Shown one piece after another: positions 32,645 through 44,208 of a DNA stretch of 64,000 bases. The translations under genes were made by a program, and so were the position numbers. Under the pieces are notes generated by a model that was not told the DNA's origin, searched no databases, and saw nothing but the letters and a program-made list of their open reading frames with translations. Source of the stretch: Actinomycetota bacterium (lineage in GTDB: Bacteria > Actinomycetota > Actinomycetes > Nanopelagicales > Nanopelagicaceae); contig VGAE01000005.1 in assembly GCA_016870975.1 (NCBI GenBank), positions 1 to 64,000 on the forward strand, read 5' to 3'. Numbering within the stretch: position 1 is the first letter of the stretch; every line of letters starts with the position of its first letter.

Positions 32645-35221
32645 ATGAAACCACGAATTTTGCTCATTGATGGCCATTCGCTGGCATATCGAGCTTTTTA
32701 TGCCCTTCCTGTTGATAATTTCTCGACAAGCAGCGGCCAACCAACAAATGCAATCTATGGATTGGCATCTATGTTAATAAATCTAATTAGAGACGAAAAG
32801 CCTACTCACGTAATCATTGCATTTGATGTATCGAGAAAAACATTTAGAAAGGAAGTATTTCCCGAATACAAAGCGAATCGGGCAGCCACTCCTGATGAGT
32901 TTAGATCTCAACTTTCATATATAGATGAACTTGTCCAAGCATTTCAAATTCCGAGTTTTGAAGTGGCTGGTTTCGAGGCCGATGACGTAATTGCATCAAT
33001 CATTGAAAATTCGCCTAAGAATTCGGAGATTCTTATTTGCACCGGAGATCGCGATGCCTTCCAGTTAATCACTCAGAGCGTCACAGTTCTCTATCCTAAG
33101 AAGGGCGTTACTGACCTCTCCCGAATGTCGCCCGAGGCTTTGCAGGAGCGATACGGGTTAACACCCGAGCAGTATCCGGATTACGCAGCTCTCAGAGGTG
33201 ACCCCAGCGATAACTTGCCATCTATTCCGGGAGTCGGCGAAAAGACTGCTGCTAAGTGGATTAACGGGTACGGAAGTTTGAAGAATTTGATTGAACACAG
33301 CTCGGAAATAAAGGGCAAAGTCGGCGAATCACTTCGCGAAAATCTCAAGATTGTATTGAAGAACCGAGAGCTTACTGAATTACGAAAAGATGTTCCGATC
33401 CAATTCAATTTTGGAGAATTAGTTTGGCGCGGTGTAGATCTCATTAAAACCAATCAACTTTTTGAAGAACTTGAAATTAAGGCACTTCGAGAACGAGTAC
33501 AAGTGCTCGTCTTGGACCAAGCAAAAGCTAGCTCAACTTCTCATAATAATAATGCAGTTCGGAGAGAGAATACGCAAACAACTGAATGGAAAAAGCTGTC
33601 TTCGACTGATTTCATGGCGGCCTTAAGCAATGAACCAAAGGTTGCCGCGCTAACGGGAGGAAATCTTCTATATGCAGTGACGGTCACAGGCGCTGCGGTA
33701 TCTACCGAAGTAAAGCCTGGCTTGCTTTCCGGAAAAATTGTCATTACCCATAGTGGTAAAGATCTAGTTAAGTGCGATTTGGGCTGCGAGGTCGTATTTG
33801 ATTCTGAAATTGCGGCTTATCTAATAAATCCAGGAACTAGAGATTTAGACTTACCGGCAATTGCAAAAAAATATCTAGAATCGGAATTGTCCCCATCTAA
33901 ACTAGAATTATTTACTGAGCTCATCGAGCCAGACTATGTTTTCGCTCTATACAAACTCGAAGAGTTATTGATTCAAGAAATGAAGTCGCGCGAGCTTCTT
34001 AAGCTCTTTAAAGAACTTGAAATGCCAACAATGGTGCTACTTGCCGAAATGGAGAAGGTTGGCATCGGTGTCGATAAAGATTATTTGAATAAATTTCGGG
34101 CTGAGTTTTTTGAAGTCGAAAATGGGGCCATTAAAGCTGCTTATAAGGAGGCCGGCGAGGAATTTAATATCTCATCGCCAAAGCAACTCCAAGTTGTACT
34201 CTTTGAAAAATTGAAACTCCCCAAAACGAAGCGAATTAAGACGGGCTACAGCACCGATGCCGAGTCTTTAGAGTGGTTATTTAATACGACCCAGCATAAA
34301 GTGCTGGCCAATATTTTGAAAATACGAGAATTCGCAAAACTACGGACAACCGTGGAGGGACTTATTGAATTTGTTGGAAGCGATTCCCGAATTCACACTA
34401 GCTTTCAGCAAACGGTGACAGCGACCGGAAGACTTTCTTCAATTGACCCAAATCTTCAGAACATCCCAATTCGCAGTAAAGAGGGAAGACGCATTCGAGA
34501 GGCTTTTGTTGCTATTACTCCATTTAGTCAATTGATGACTGCTGACTATAGCCAGATTGAAATGAGAATTATGGCTCATCTGTCTCAAGACGAAGGATTG
34601 TTAAAAGCTTTTGCGGAAGGCGAGGATTTGCATAAAACTGTTGCGGCGCAAGTTTTTGGAGTATCTGTTACGAAAGTAAACGAGAATATGCGACGGCAGA
34701 TTAAAGCTATGTCTTATGGTTTGGCATACGGACTCTCCTCTTTCGGGTTAGCGCAACAATTAGATATTGCTCCTAACGAGGCGAGTGCTCTAATGGATCG
34801 GTACTTTCTTCGATTCGGTGAAATCCAGAGATATTTGAGAGAGGTAGTCCGAATCGCGCGAGACGAGGGATATACGGAAACTATTATGGGGCGAAGGCGC
34901 TATCTGCCGGACCTCAATCACGAGAATCGACAACGTCGCGAGATTGCAGAGCGAATGGCGCTAAATGCACCAATTCAAGGCTCGGCGGCCGACATTATTA
35001 AAGTTGCCATGATCCGTGTTGCCGATGCAATAAAGCGAAATGGTATGAAGTCGAGATTGTTACTCCAAGTCCATGATGAATTGATCTTTGAAGTAGTTGC
35101 AAATGAGAGCTCATCTTTCGAGGAACTGGTTCGTCGCGAGATGGGTTCTGCATATCCGTTGCGGGCTCCACTAGACGTAAACGTTGGATTTGGTCGAAAC
35201 TGGCACGAGGCCGCTCACTAA
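32645..35221 (+). CDS. polA: DNA polymerase I
   Basis: Repair polymerase and Okazaki-fragment processor. The 858-residue protein has a 5'-3' exonuclease domain (MKPRILLIDGHSLAYRAF, then FEADDVIAS and ICTGDRDAFQL). The middle domain lacks the usual DxE metal residues of a 3'-5' exonuclease and looks degenerate, as in other actinobacteria. A family A polymerase domain follows (TGRLSSIDPNLQNIP, MTADYSQIEMRIMAHLS, RRQIKAMSYGLAYG, LLQVHDELIFEV). I prefer ATG 32645 because the protein then starts like the family and a -10 box lies at 32599; ATG 32609 is the alternative. Confidence 0.96.
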   Translation: MKPRILLIDGHSLAYRAFYALPVDNFSTSSGQPTNAIYGLASMLINLIRDEKPTHVIIAFDVSRKTFRKEVFPEYKANRAATPDEFRSQLSYIDELVQAFQIPSFEVAGFEADDVIASIIENSPKNSEILICTGDRDAFQLITQSVTVLYPKKGVTDLSRMSPEALQERYGLTPEQYPDYAALRGDPSDNLPSIPGVGEKTAAKWINGYGSLKNLIEHSSEIKGKVGESLRENLKIVLKNRELTELRKDVPIQFNFGELVWRGVDLIKTNQLFEELEIKALRERVQVLVLDQAKASSTSHNNNAVRRENTQTTEWKKLSSTDFMAALSNEPKVAALTGGNLLYAVTVTGAAVSTEVKPGLLSGKIVITHSGKDLVKCDLGCEVVFDSEIAAYLINPGTRDLDLPAIAKKYLESELSPSKLELFTELIEPDYVFALYKLEELLIQEMKSRELLKLFKELEMPTMVLLAEMEKVGIGVDKDYLNKFRAEFFEVENGAIKAAYKEAGEEFNISSPKQLQVVLFEKLKLPKTKRIKTGYSTDAESLEWLFNTTQHKVLANILKIREFAKLRTTVEGLIEFVGSDSRIHTSFQQTVTATGRLSSIDPNLQNIPIRSKEGRRIREAFVAITPFSQLMTADYSQIEMRIMAHLSQDEGLLKAFAEGEDLHKTVAAQVFGVSVTKVNENMRRQIKAMSYGLAYGLSSFGLAQQLDIAPNEASALMDRYFLRFGEIQRYLREVVRIARDEGYTETIMGRRRYLPDLNHENRQRREIAERMALNAPIQGSAADIIKVAMIRVADAIKRNGMKSRLLLQVHDELIFEVVANESSSFEELVRREMGSAYPLRAPLDVNVGFGRNWHEAAH

Positions 35222-35291
35222 GAATTGACCCCGGAGAGGCCCAGAAAGTACTCTTCGCATCCTTGCTTTGGGAGCTTGCATCGCCTAAGAC

Positions 35292-35339
35292 CTAGTAGGA
35301 AATGCCCTTTGGAGTCGGCCCCTGAGCTTGCCCTACTAG
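35292..35339 (+). promoter_or_regulatory. Hairpin in the rpsA leader
   Basis: The 140-nt gap between polA and rpsA holds a perfect 8-bp inverted repeat, CTAGTAGG (35292-35299) and CCTACTAG (35332-35339), with a 32-nt loop. It ends 22 nt before the TTG start. Autoregulatory leaders are known for rpsA in other bacteria, but I cannot match this one to a described class. Confidence 0.45.
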
Positions 35340-35361
35340 TTGCAGTAAAACTTGGAGGATC

Positions 35362-36720
35362 TTGTCCACTCAAATTTCTATTAATGATGTTGGTTCCGCA
35401 GCCGAATTTCTCGCAGCCATCGAAGGAACCATAAAGAATTTTAATGACGGAGATCTTGTCTCCGGAATTGTCGTCCAAGTAGACCGCGACGAAGTGCTTC
35501 TTGATATTGGATACAAGACAGAAGGCGTTATTCCATCTCGTGAGCTATCAATAAGAAATGATTTAGATCCCAGCGAACTTGTGAAGATTGGCGAGCGCAT
35601 AGAGGCGCTAGTTCTTCAAAAAGAGGATAAAGAGGGTCGCCTAATCCTCTCTAAGAAGCGAGCTCAATATGAAAAGGCTTGGGGCGAAATTGAGAGTAAG
35701 AAAGAACGTGATGAAGTTGTAGTTGGAACCGTAATCGAAGTAGTAAAGGGCGGTTTAATAGTTGATATCGGACTTCGAGGATTTCTCCCAGCTTCATTAG
35801 TAGAGATGCGCCGAGTCAGAGATCTATCTCCATATATTGGCAAACAAGTTGAGATGAAAATTATCGAACTCGATAAAAATAGAAATAATGTAGTTCTCTC
35901 TCGTCGCGCTTACCTTGAACAGACACAGTCTGAATCGCGAACTACATTCTTGAATCAACTACAAAAAGGTCAAGTTCGCACCGGCGTGGTTTCATCGATC
36001 GTTAATTTCGGGGCATTCGTAGATTTGGGTGGAGTTGACGGCTTAGTTCACGTTTCTGAGCTTTCTTGGAAACATATCGATCATCCTGGAGAAGTAGTCG
36101 AAGTGGGCGATGAAGTCACTGTAGAAGTCCTCGAAGTAGATTTTGAAAGAGAGCGAGTCTCTCTATCTTTGAAGGCCACGCAGGAAGATCCTTGGCAGGC
36201 ATTCGCTAGATCTCATACCATCAAACAAGTCGTACCAGGAGAGGTGACCAAACTCGTTCCTTTCGGTGCATTTATCAAAGTATTTGATGGAATCGAAGGG
36301 CTAGTACATATTTCAGAACTCGCAGACCGACATGTTGAAATTCCAGAACAAGTTGTTCAAGTTGGCGACCAACTATTCGTAAAAATTATTGATATTGATC
36401 TGGAACGTCGCCGAATCTCACTTTCGCTGAGGCAAGCTAACGAAGGTCAGGACGTACCTGTTGAGGCATTTGATGCAACTCAATACGGCATGCCAGCTCG
36501 TTATGATGAAAACGGAATCTTTATTTATCCTGAAGGTTTCGATCCGCAAACTCAAGGGTGGCAACCAGGGTTTGAAGCGCAACGTGAGGCTTGGGAGCGT
36601 CAATATGCCGAGGCGCAAGCTAGATTCCTCGCGCACAAGAAACAAAAGTCGGAAGCGCAAGCAGCAGATGCTGCCGCGGCCGCTTCAACTCCTGCGCAAT
36701 CAGATGAACCAACTGCCTAA
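35362..36720 (+). CDS. rpsA: 30S ribosomal protein S1
   Basis: mRNA-binding ribosomal protein. The 452-residue protein has four S1 (OB-fold) repeats, beginning around GDLVSGIVVQVDRDEVLLDI (about 32), GTVIEVVKGGLIVDIG (about 118), TGVVSSIVNFGAFVDLGGVD (about 205) and PGEVTKLVPFGAFIKV (about 290). A C-terminal tail rich in Gln, Ala and acidic residues follows. Four domains is the usual actinobacterial number. Translation starts at TTG 35362 behind a strong GGAGG. The leader contains an 8-bp hairpin. Confidence 0.95.
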   Translation: MSTQISINDVGSAAEFLAAIEGTIKNFNDGDLVSGIVVQVDRDEVLLDIGYKTEGVIPSRELSIRNDLDPSELVKIGERIEALVLQKEDKEGRLILSKKRAQYEKAWGEIESKKERDEVVVGTVIEVVKGGLIVDIGLRGFLPASLVEMRRVRDLSPYIGKQVEMKIIELDKNRNNVVLSRRAYLEQTQSESRTTFLNQLQKGQVRTGVVSSIVNFGAFVDLGGVDGLVHVSELSWKHIDHPGEVVEVGDEVTVEVLEVDFERERVSLSLKATQEDPWQAFARSHTIKQVVPGEVTKLVPFGAFIKVFDGIEGLVHISELADRHVEIPEQVVQVGDQLFVKIIDIDLERRRISLSLRQANEGQDVPVEAFDATQYGMPARYDENGIFIYPEGFDPQTQGWQPGFEAQREAWERQYAEAQARFLAHKKQKSEAQAADAAAAASTPAQSDEPTA

Positions 36721-36765
36721 AAGTGTCAGGATTCCCTAGCCTCTAAGTGATTTAGGAGTCGAGCG

Positions 36766-37362
36766 ATGATCTCGATAGCTCTCACAGGTGGTATCGGTGC
36801 GGGAAAATCCTTAGTTGCTGAGTTATTCGCAGATCTAGGTGCAATTTGTATTGACTCCGATCAGCTTGCTCGAGAAGTTATCGAACGTGGCAAACCTGGG
36901 TTCGATGAAGTGATTGCACGATTTGGTGATGAAATTCTGCTCGATGGTGAAATTGATCGCTCAAAACTGGCTGCGATTGTTTTTCAAAACGCTGACGCCC
37001 GAAGAGATTTAGAAAACATTATTCATCCAAAAGTTCGCGAACTGGCAACAAAGTTAACTTCTTTAGCAGGTGAAAATGCCGTTGTCATAAATGAGATACC
37101 TCTACTTTTCGAAACCAAAGGACAGGATAGGTTCGACTTAGTTATAACGGTAGAGGCCAATATAGAAGATCGACGAGCGCGATTGCTCACCCGAGGCCTT
37201 AAGGGCTACGAGATTGAAAAACGCATTGCGGCTCAGGCAACTCGCGAAGAACGAGAATCCATTTCAGATTTCGTAATAGAAAACGATGGGGATGTTCCAG
37301 CGCTTGAGAGGCAAGTCTTAAGTATCTGGGAGAACGAATTAAGGCATCGCATAGAGAAATGA
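36766..37362 (+). CDS. coaE: Dephospho-CoA kinase
   Basis: Phosphorylates dephospho-CoA at the 3' ribose hydroxyl, the last step of coenzyme A synthesis. The 198-residue P-loop kinase has [16 protein letters not shown] at about 5-20, [14 protein letters not shown] with the acid that contacts substrate, HPKVRE, and [16 protein letters not shown] ribosome-binding site precedes ATG 36766. It overlaps uvrB by 4 nt; the rpsA-coaE-uvrB order is common in actinobacteria. Confidence 0.95.
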   Translation: MISIALTGGIGAGKSLVAELFADLGAICIDSDQLAREVIERGKPGFDEVIARFGDEILLDGEIDRSKLAAIVFQNADARRDLENIIHPKVRELATKLTSLAGENAVVINEIPLLFETKGQDRFDLVITVEANIEDRRARLLTRGLKGYEIEKRIAAQATREERESISDFVIENDGDVPALERQVLSIWENELRHRIEK

Positions 37363-39437
37363 GCAGAGTCGCTACATCAACACCCCGAGCCGATAAACCA
37401 TTTAAGGTAATCAGCGAATTCAAACCTGCCGGAGACCAACCAACAGCCATTGCTGAATTAACTGAGGGAGTTCAGCGGGGCGAGAGTGACATAGTTTTGC
37501 TTGGCGCAACAGGTACGGGAAAGTCAGCAACCGTTGCCTGGTTAATAGAACAAGTACAACGACCTACATTGGTGTTAGCGCCAAATAAGACTTTAGCCGC
37601 CCAGTTAGCAAATGAATTCCGCGAGTTGATGCCAGAAAATGCAGTTGAGTATTTTGTATCGTATTACGACTATTACCAACCCGAAGCATACGTTCCACAA
37701 ACGGATACTTTCATTGAGAAGGATGCCTCTGTAAATTCAGAAGTAGAGAGATTACGCTACTCGGCAACGTATTCACTCCTAACTAGACGTGATGTGATCG
37801 TAGTTGCAACAGTTTCCTGTATATACGGACTTGGTACACCACAGGAATACATAGATCGAATGATTCGAATTGGCGTGGGTGATTCGATAGAACGAAACGG
37901 ACTGCTAAGAAAATTTGTCGAAATACAGTACAAGAGAAATGACGTTGCATTTGAAAGAGGAACATTTCGTGTTCGTGGCGATACTGTCGAGATTATTCCC
38001 GTTTATGAGGAATTAGCTATTAGAATCGAGATGTTCGGTGATGAGATTGAGAGATTGACAACTTTAAACCCACTTACAGGCGAAATTGTAAGCGACGTCA
38101 AGGAAGTATTTATATTCCCAGCTACCCACTACTCGGCCGGTCCGGAGACTATGAAGCGCGCCATGTCGGATATAGAAAATGAGTTAGAAGAGCGACTAAG
38201 AGAATTAGAAAAACAGAATAAGTTACTGGAAGCTCAACGATTGCGTATGCGAACCCAGTTCGATTTAGAGATGATGGCTCAACTTGGTTTCTGCTCAGGA
38301 ATCGAAAATTATTCAAGACATATAGATGGTCGTCTGCCTGGCAGCGCACCGAATTGTTTACTCGATTATTTCCCAGCTGATTTTCTCTGCGTAATTGATG
38401 AATCACATATCACTGTCCCTCAAATTGGCGCCATGTATGAGGGGGATGCTTCGAGAAAGCGCACATTAGTGGAGCACGGATTCAGATTGCCCAGCGCTCT
38501 TGACAATAGACCTCTCAAATTTAATGAGTTTCTTGAGAGAACTCCGCAGAAGGTATATCTCTCGGCAACCCCAGGTCCATATGAATTAGATCAGTCAAAT
38601 GGATCGTACGTGGAACAAGTCATTCGTCCTACCGGCCTGGTAGACCCGCGCATAATTGTTAAGCCCACAAAGAATCAAATTGATGATCTAATGCATGAGA
38701 TCAAATTGCGTGCTGATCGAAACGAAAGAGTTCTAGTTACTACACTTACTAAAAAGATGGCAGAAGACCTTTCTGATTATTTTGCAAATAATGGAGTTCG
38801 AGTTAGGTATCTCCATTCAGAAGTCGATACCTTACGTCGAGTCGAACTTCTCAGGGAATTACGTAAGGGCGAATACGATGTTCTTATTGGTATAAACCTA
38901 CTTCGAGAGGGACTAGACCTTCCTGAAGTATCCCTCGTATCAATTTTAGATGCGGATAAAGAAGGCTTTTTGCGTTCAACTAGATCCCTCATTCAGACAA
39001 TTGGACGCGCTGCAAGAAATGTTTCGGGCGAAGTCCACATGTATGCAGATAATCTGACTGACTCAATGCGCAACGCTATTGATGAAACGAATCGTCGACG
39101 AATAAAACAAGAAAACTACAATCGCGATATGGGCATTGATCCAACACCTTTACGGAAACGAATTGCCGATATTACCGATTTAATTGAGCGCGAGAGTTTG
39201 GACACAGCGCAAGTAGTTGCTTCCAGTGGGCGAGGTGTGAGCGAAACACCGGTTGGCGTTCATGCCAAATCGCTCGTAGCCTTGCCTCGCCTTGAACTTT
39301 TAGGATTGATTAATTCGCTGACCGAGCAGATGCGAAGCGCTGCTGAGCAATTGCAATTTGAATTGGCAGCGAGGTTACGTGATGAGATAAGGGAATTGAA
39401 AAAGGAGCTGCGCGGAATGGATGAGGCAGGGCATTGA
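37359..39437 (+). CDS. uvrB: Excinuclease ABC subunit B
   Basis: Damage-verifying helicase-like subunit of nucleotide excision repair. The 692-residue protein has Walker [16 protein letters not shown], the beta-hairpin region [21 protein letters not shown] (Walker B), and helicase motifs ending in [14 protein letters not shown] and [10 protein letters not shown]-terminal UVR motif ([20 protein letters not shown]) is present and binds UvrA or UvrC. ATG 37359 overlaps the coaE stop, and the TGATG junction couples it to uvrA. Confidence 0.97.
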   Translation: MSRVATSTPRADKPFKVISEFKPAGDQPTAIAELTEGVQRGESDIVLLGATGTGKSATVAWLIEQVQRPTLVLAPNKTLAAQLANEFRELMPENAVEYFVSYYDYYQPEAYVPQTDTFIEKDASVNSEVERLRYSATYSLLTRRDVIVVATVSCIYGLGTPQEYIDRMIRIGVGDSIERNGLLRKFVEIQYKRNDVAFERGTFRVRGDTVEIIPVYEELAIRIEMFGDEIERLTTLNPLTGEIVSDVKEVFIFPATHYSAGPETMKRAMSDIENELEERLRELEKQNKLLEAQRLRMRTQFDLEMMAQLGFCSGIENYSRHIDGRLPGSAPNCLLDYFPADFLCVIDESHITVPQIGAMYEGDASRKRTLVEHGFRLPSALDNRPLKFNEFLERTPQKVYLSATPGPYELDQSNGSYVEQVIRPTGLVDPRIIVKPTKNQIDDLMHEIKLRADRNERVLVTTLTKKMAEDLSDYFANNGVRVRYLHSEVDTLRRVELLRELRKGEYDVLIGINLLREGLDLPEVSLVSILDADKEGFLRSTRSLIQTIGRAARNVSGEVHMYADNLTDSMRNAIDETNRRRIKQENYNRDMGIDPTPLRKRIADITDLIERESLDTAQVVASSGRGVSETPVGVHAKSLVALPRLELLGLINSLTEQMRSAAEQLQFELAARLRDEIRELKKELRGMDEAGH

Positions 39438-42277
39438 TGAGCGCTGATCGCCTTATAGTTAGAGGTGCAAAAGAGCACAACTTAAAGAATGCATCCTTGG
39501 ATTTGCCGAGAAACTCGTTAATTGTTTTTACGGGACTTTCCGGCTCAGGAAAATCATCTCTGGCTTTTGACACCATATTTGCAGAAGGCCAACGCAGATA
39601 CGTCGAATCTCTCTCGGCCTATGCTCGTCAATTCTTAGGGCAGATGGATAAACCCGATGTAGATTTTATTGAGGGACTTTCACCGGCAGTTTCCATTGAT
39701 CAGAAATCAACTAACCGTAACCCCAGATCAACAGTAGGAACTATCACTGAAGTTTATGATTATTTGCGTCTTCTATTTTCGAGGGCAGGTAAGCCACATT
39801 GTCCAAAGTGCAGCAAACCGATTACAAAGCAAACTCCTCAAAATATAGTAGATCAAATCTTGGCTTTGCCAAACGAAACAAGGTTTCAGGTTTTAGCTCC
39901 TATGATTCGCTCTCGAAAGGGCGAATTCGCAGATCTCTTTAAAGATCTTCAGGCTCAAGGTTATGCGCGGGCACGAGTTGATGGCGCGACAATTCAACTG
40001 AGTGATCCTCCTAAATTGAAAAAACAAGAGAAACACACAATTGAAGTAGTCATTGACCGACTTGTTGCAAAGCCGGAATCACAACAACGGCTTACGGATT
40101 CGATTGAGACGGGCTTGAAACTTGCCAACGGTATCGTCACATTGGAATTTGTAGATGCCAAGGGGAAAGAGGAAAAGGAGCGGACTTACAGTGAATTGCT
40201 CGCCTGTCATGATTGTGGCATCTCAATTCAAGAAATGGAACCTCGGTCATTCTCATTTAATTCGCCATTTGGCGCCTGCCCGGAATGCACAGGAATTGGG
40301 TCAAAGTTAGAAGTTGATGAAGAGTTAATTATTCCGGATGACAGCATCTCAATCAGTGACGGTGCAATCGCACCCTGGGCCGGAGGACAGAGCGCCGAAT
40401 ACTTCAATAATCTACTTGAAGCATTAGCAAAGGACATTAAATTCTCAATGAATACTCCTTGGTCAAAGCTGTCCACCAAGGCTAAAGAGGCGATTCTCAA
40501 TGGTTACGAATACGAAGTACACGTTAAATATCGAAATAGATATGGCAGAGTGAGAAGTTACTCCACAGGTTTTGAAGGCGTAATTCCATTTATAGAGAGA
40601 CGCCACGGTGAAACGGAAAGTGATTACAGCCGCGAAAAATATGAGGCGTATATGCGAGAAACACCCTGTGCCGTCTGTAAAGGAACTCGATTAAAGCCTG
40701 AGGTTCTAGCCGTCACCCTGGCTGAAAAGAACATCGCTGAAATTTGTGAACTTTCAATTGAAGAGTGCGCCAAGTTTCTCAAAGAAATCAAACTTGGCTC
40801 ACGTGAGGTCAAGATTGCTGAGAGAGTTATGAAAGAAGTAAATGCCAGACTTGGATTCCTATTGGATGTTGGATTGGAATATTTAACTCTAGCCAGACCT
40901 GCCGCTTCGCTATCCGGTGGCGAAGCTCAACGAATCCGCCTCGCAACCCAAATTGGCTCTGGTCTAGTTGGCGTTCTATATGTTCTTGATGAACCTAGCA
41001 TTGGGCTACATCAGCGAGACAATCGAAGACTCATCGAGACCCTTACACATTTGAGAGATCTTGGGAACACATTAATTGTTGTTGAGCATGATGAGGAAAC
41101 GATTAGAACCTCCGATTGGATTGTAGATATCGGTCCAGGTGCCGGTGAACACGGTGGTGAAATTGTCGTTTCAGGGAGCTTAGAAGACCTGATGAATTCT
41201 AAGAAATCAATTACCGGCGCATATATTTCTGGCAGAAGTCAGATACCCACGCCAAAGAAACGACGTCCAGTAGATCAAAAACGTATGCTTACGGTCAAAG
41301 AAGCTAAGGAAAATAATCTTAAAAATATTGATGTTCAATTCCCCTTAGGACTTTTCATTTCAGTGACCGGTGTTAGCGGATCAGGTAAATCCACATTAGT
41401 AAATGACATTCTGTACTCAGTGCTCGCAAATAAATTAAATGGTGCCCGAATTGTTGCGGGTCGACATCGAACCATTACGGGAATCGAACAATTGGATAAG
41501 GTGGTTCATGTAGATCAATCTCCAATCGGCCGAACCCCGCGATCAAATCCAGCCACTTACACCGGTGTATTCGACAAGATTCGCGCGCTATTCTCAGAAA
41601 CAAGCGAGGCAAAAATACGTGGGTATCAGCAAGGTAGGTTTTCATTCAACGTAAAAGGTGGGCGTTGTGAAAATTGTGCTGGGGATGGCACGATCACCAT
41701 AGAAATGAATTTCTTACCAGATGTGTATGTTCCATGCGAAGTATGCCATGGCGCTCGCTATAACAGAGAAACCTTGGAGGTTCATTACAAAGGGAAAACT
41801 ATTGCGGAAGTCCTGGACATGCCGATTGAAAGAGCTTCTGAATTTTTCGAATCCATTCCAGCGATTCATAGATTCTTGAAAACTTTATGTGATGTTGGTT
41901 TGGGGTATGTAAGGCTTGGGCAATCCGCGCCTACGCTTTCCGGAGGTGAGGCCCAGCGTGTAAAACTGGCAACTGAGTTACAGCGTCGCTCGACCGGTAG
42001 AACTATCTATGTTCTGGATGAGCCGACTACCGGTTTACATTTTGAAGACGTTAGAAAACTCCTTGGGGTATTACAGCGACTGGTTGATAGTGGCAACACA
42101 GTAGTTGTAATTGAACACAATCTTGATGTGATCAAATGCGCCGATTGGATAATTGATTTAGGACCTGAAGGGGGCTCAGGCGGAGGAACTGTTATTGCTG
42201 AAGGAACTCCTGAATCCGTGGCCAAGAACTCTCAGAGCTACACCGCAAAGTACCTTTCACCCATTCTAAAGAAGTAG
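39437..42277 (+). CDS. uvrA: Excinuclease ABC subunit A
   Basis: Damage-sensing ABC-type ATPase of nucleotide excision repair. The 946-residue protein has two nucleotide-binding domains ([14 protein letters not shown] near 30-45 and [14 protein letters not shown] near 650), two LSGGEAQR signatures, and zinc-finger cysteines (CPKCSKP, CHDCG with [14 protein letters not shown] with CEVCHG). ATG 39437 shares its A with the uvrB stop; a TTG one codon earlier is possible. uvrC follows 5 nt downstream. Confidence 0.97.
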   Translation: MSADRLIVRGAKEHNLKNASLDLPRNSLIVFTGLSGSGKSSLAFDTIFAEGQRRYVESLSAYARQFLGQMDKPDVDFIEGLSPAVSIDQKSTNRNPRSTVGTITEVYDYLRLLFSRAGKPHCPKCSKPITKQTPQNIVDQILALPNETRFQVLAPMIRSRKGEFADLFKDLQAQGYARARVDGATIQLSDPPKLKKQEKHTIEVVIDRLVAKPESQQRLTDSIETGLKLANGIVTLEFVDAKGKEEKERTYSELLACHDCGISIQEMEPRSFSFNSPFGACPECTGIGSKLEVDEELIIPDDSISISDGAIAPWAGGQSAEYFNNLLEALAKDIKFSMNTPWSKLSTKAKEAILNGYEYEVHVKYRNRYGRVRSYSTGFEGVIPFIERRHGETESDYSREKYEAYMRETPCAVCKGTRLKPEVLAVTLAEKNIAEICELSIEECAKFLKEIKLGSREVKIAERVMKEVNARLGFLLDVGLEYLTLARPAASLSGGEAQRIRLATQIGSGLVGVLYVLDEPSIGLHQRDNRRLIETLTHLRDLGNTLIVVEHDEETIRTSDWIVDIGPGAGEHGGEIVVSGSLEDLMNSKKSITGAYISGRSQIPTPKKRRPVDQKRMLTVKEAKENNLKNIDVQFPLGLFISVTGVSGSGKSTLVNDILYSVLANKLNGARIVAGRHRTITGIEQLDKVVHVDQSPIGRTPRSNPATYTGVFDKIRALFSETSEAKIRGYQQGRFSFNVKGGRCENCAGDGTITIEMNFLPDVYVPCEVCHGARYNRETLEVHYKGKTIAEVLDMPIERASEFFESIPAIHRFLKTLCDVGLGYVRLGQSAPTLSGGEAQRVKLATELQRRSTGRTIYVLDEPTTGLHFEDVRKLLGVLQRLVDSGNTVVVIEHNLDVIKCADWIIDLGPEGGSGGGTVIAEGTPESVAKNSQSYTAKYLSPILKK

Positions 42278-42282
42278 CACTG

Positions 42283-44187
42283 ATGTCAGACCCTAAAAAT
42301 TATCGCCCTTCAAATGTTCCAGACGAACCTGGGGTATATAGGTTTTTTAACAACGCTGGAAAAGTCATCTACGTTGGCAAAGCGAGGTCGCTAAAGAATC
42401 GCATCAACTCTTACTTTCAAAATAACTTGCCCGAAAAAACATTTCGAATGGTTCAAGCCTCTGAGCGCGTAGATTGGACCGTCGTAGAGAGTGAAGTCGC
42501 GGCACTACAGCTTGAATTTAGTTGGATAAAGGAAGAAAACCCTGAGTACAACGTTCAGTTTAAGGATGATAAGTCGTACCCGTATCTGGCCATAAGCGTT
42601 AAAGAAGAAGTTCCAAGAGTTTTTGTCACCCGGCGACAAAAACAGAAAGGAATTAAATATTTTGGACCGTACGCACATGCTTGGGCATTACGCACGACCT
42701 TTGACTTGATTCTTGAGACTTACCCAATCCGATCGTGTTCCGCAAGCAACTTTGAGCGGGCTCAGAAATCTAAGCGTCACTGTCTTCTCGGCGATATTGG
42801 AAAATGTACCGCTCCATGTGTAGGGCGCATAACTGCGGATGAACATCGGCAACTTGTAAATCTACTGATTGAATTCATGGACTCGGGTAATCAGGATATT
42901 GAAAATCACCTAAAGGCTGAGATGGCAAGGGCTTCAGCGGCTGAAGATTTTGAAAGAGCAGCAAAACTACGTGACAAATTACGAGGGCTTGAAATAGCCA
43001 ATGAATCCAATGAGGCTGCAATTTCAGAGAGCATCTCTGCAGACTTTATTGCGATCCATGAAGATATTACGCATTCCGCCGCTTCAATCTTTCGAATCAG
43101 GAAAGGGCGAATAGTGGGGTCTAGATCCTGGATCATTGATCGTACTAATCTCGTAGAAGATGTTGATTTAGCTACCGCTGCTCTTGAAATGATATATCGA
43201 GACTTGGAGATTTCAACTGAAATTGAAATTAATCTAGCCGTGACTGGATTATCCGAGCTGGAAAATTTCCTTGGTGAACGAGCAGGCCGACGAGTGAAAC
43301 TAAGTCAGCCGAATAGGGGAGAGCGACTGGAAATACTTGAAGTCGTCCGTCGGAATGCAAATCAAGCGCTAATCCAATTTCTCAGTAAGCGTTCAAACGA
43401 CGCCGCTATATCTGGAAGAGCGTTGGAAGAGCTCGCAAATGCCGTAGAAATGGAGGAACTACCACTTCGAATCGAGTGCTTTGATATCTCAAATATTCAA
43501 GGGACCTCAGTCGTGGCATCAATGGTTGTCTTTGAAGATGGCCAACCAAAAAAGAGTGATTATCGAAGATTTGGCATCGAAGATAAAGAAAAATTTGATG
43601 ATACCCGAGCTATGAATCACGTTATCACGAGACGCTTTAAACGCTATTTAGCTGAAAAAGATTTAAGTGATCTTGAGGGTTCCGCCAGACCGAAATTCGC
43701 ATATCCACCGCAACTATTGATTGTCGACGGTGGTAGAGGCCAAGTAAATGCTGCCGCAAGAGCGCTTGCCGATCTAGGAATCACCAACGTGACGCTTGTG
43801 GGATTGGCGAAGCGACTGGAGGAAATCTGGTTCCCAGATCGCGCCTACCCGGTGATTCTGCCAAGGAATAGTGAGGCGCTATATCTAGTACAACGCATTC
43901 GAGATGAAGCTCACCGATTCGCCATTACATTTCACCGCTCTAAGCGTTCGCGACTAATGCTCGAATCTCTTTTGGATGAAATTTCTGGGCTCGGCGAGAG
44001 CCGACGATCCGCATTGATGCAGCGCTACGGCTCGATCGCAGCCTTGCGAAAAGCAACAGCAGAAGAAATCGCCGCTATCCCCGGCATTGGTGCGAAGACT
44101 TCCAAAATGATTGTCAGCGTTCTGCAAAGAAATGAATCCATTACTCAGGTAGATGCAAAAACTGGCGAAATTATCGAGCATCCTTGA
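42283..44187 (+). CDS. uvrC: Excinuclease ABC subunit C
   Basis: Dual-incision nuclease of nucleotide excision repair. The 634-residue protein has an N-terminal GIY-YIG nuclease (EPGVYRFFNNAGKVIYVGKA), a Cys cluster region (CLLGDIGKCTAPCVG), a UVR motif near 215-235 (FERAAKLRDKLRGLE), an RNase H-like nuclease (IECFDISNIQGTSVVASMVV; LIVDGGRGQVNAA) and a C-terminal helix-hairpin-helix pair (IAAIPGIGAKTSKMIV). uvrB, uvrA and uvrC lie together here, so the excinuclease genes form a single run. Confidence 0.97.
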   Translation: MSDPKNYRPSNVPDEPGVYRFFNNAGKVIYVGKARSLKNRINSYFQNNLPEKTFRMVQASERVDWTVVESEVAALQLEFSWIKEENPEYNVQFKDDKSYPYLAISVKEEVPRVFVTRRQKQKGIKYFGPYAHAWALRTTFDLILETYPIRSCSASNFERAQKSKRHCLLGDIGKCTAPCVGRITADEHRQLVNLLIEFMDSGNQDIENHLKAEMARASAAEDFERAAKLRDKLRGLEIANESNEAAISESISADFIAIHEDITHSAASIFRIRKGRIVGSRSWIIDRTNLVEDVDLATAALEMIYRDLEISTEIEINLAVTGLSELENFLGERAGRRVKLSQPNRGERLEILEVVRRNANQALIQFLSKRSNDAAISGRALEELANAVEMEELPLRIECFDISNIQGTSVVASMVVFEDGQPKKSDYRRFGIEDKEKFDDTRAMNHVITRRFKRYLAEKDLSDLEGSARPKFAYPPQLLIVDGGRGQVNAAARALADLGITNVTLVGLAKRLEEIWFPDRAYPVILPRNSEALYLVQRIRDEAHRFAITFHRSKRSRLMLESLLDEISGLGESRRSALMQRYGSIAALRKATAEEIAAIPGIGAKTSKMIVSVLQRNESITQVDAKTGEIIEHP

Positions 44188-44193
44188 CAGAGA

Positions 44194-44199
44194 TAGCAT
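44194..44199 (+). promoter_or_regulatory. Putative -10 box of rapZ
   Basis: TAGCAT ends 9 nt before ATG 44209, giving a predicted leader of about 3 nt. A nearby TTGACA (44184-44189) is too close to be its -35. Confidence 0.4.
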
Positions 44200-44208
44200 G
44201 ATGTAACC

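Noticed and set aside
44184-44189. TTGACA before rapZ as a -35 box
   Set aside because: The only nearby -10 candidate is 4 nt away, far too close; no hexamer sits about 17 nt downstream.
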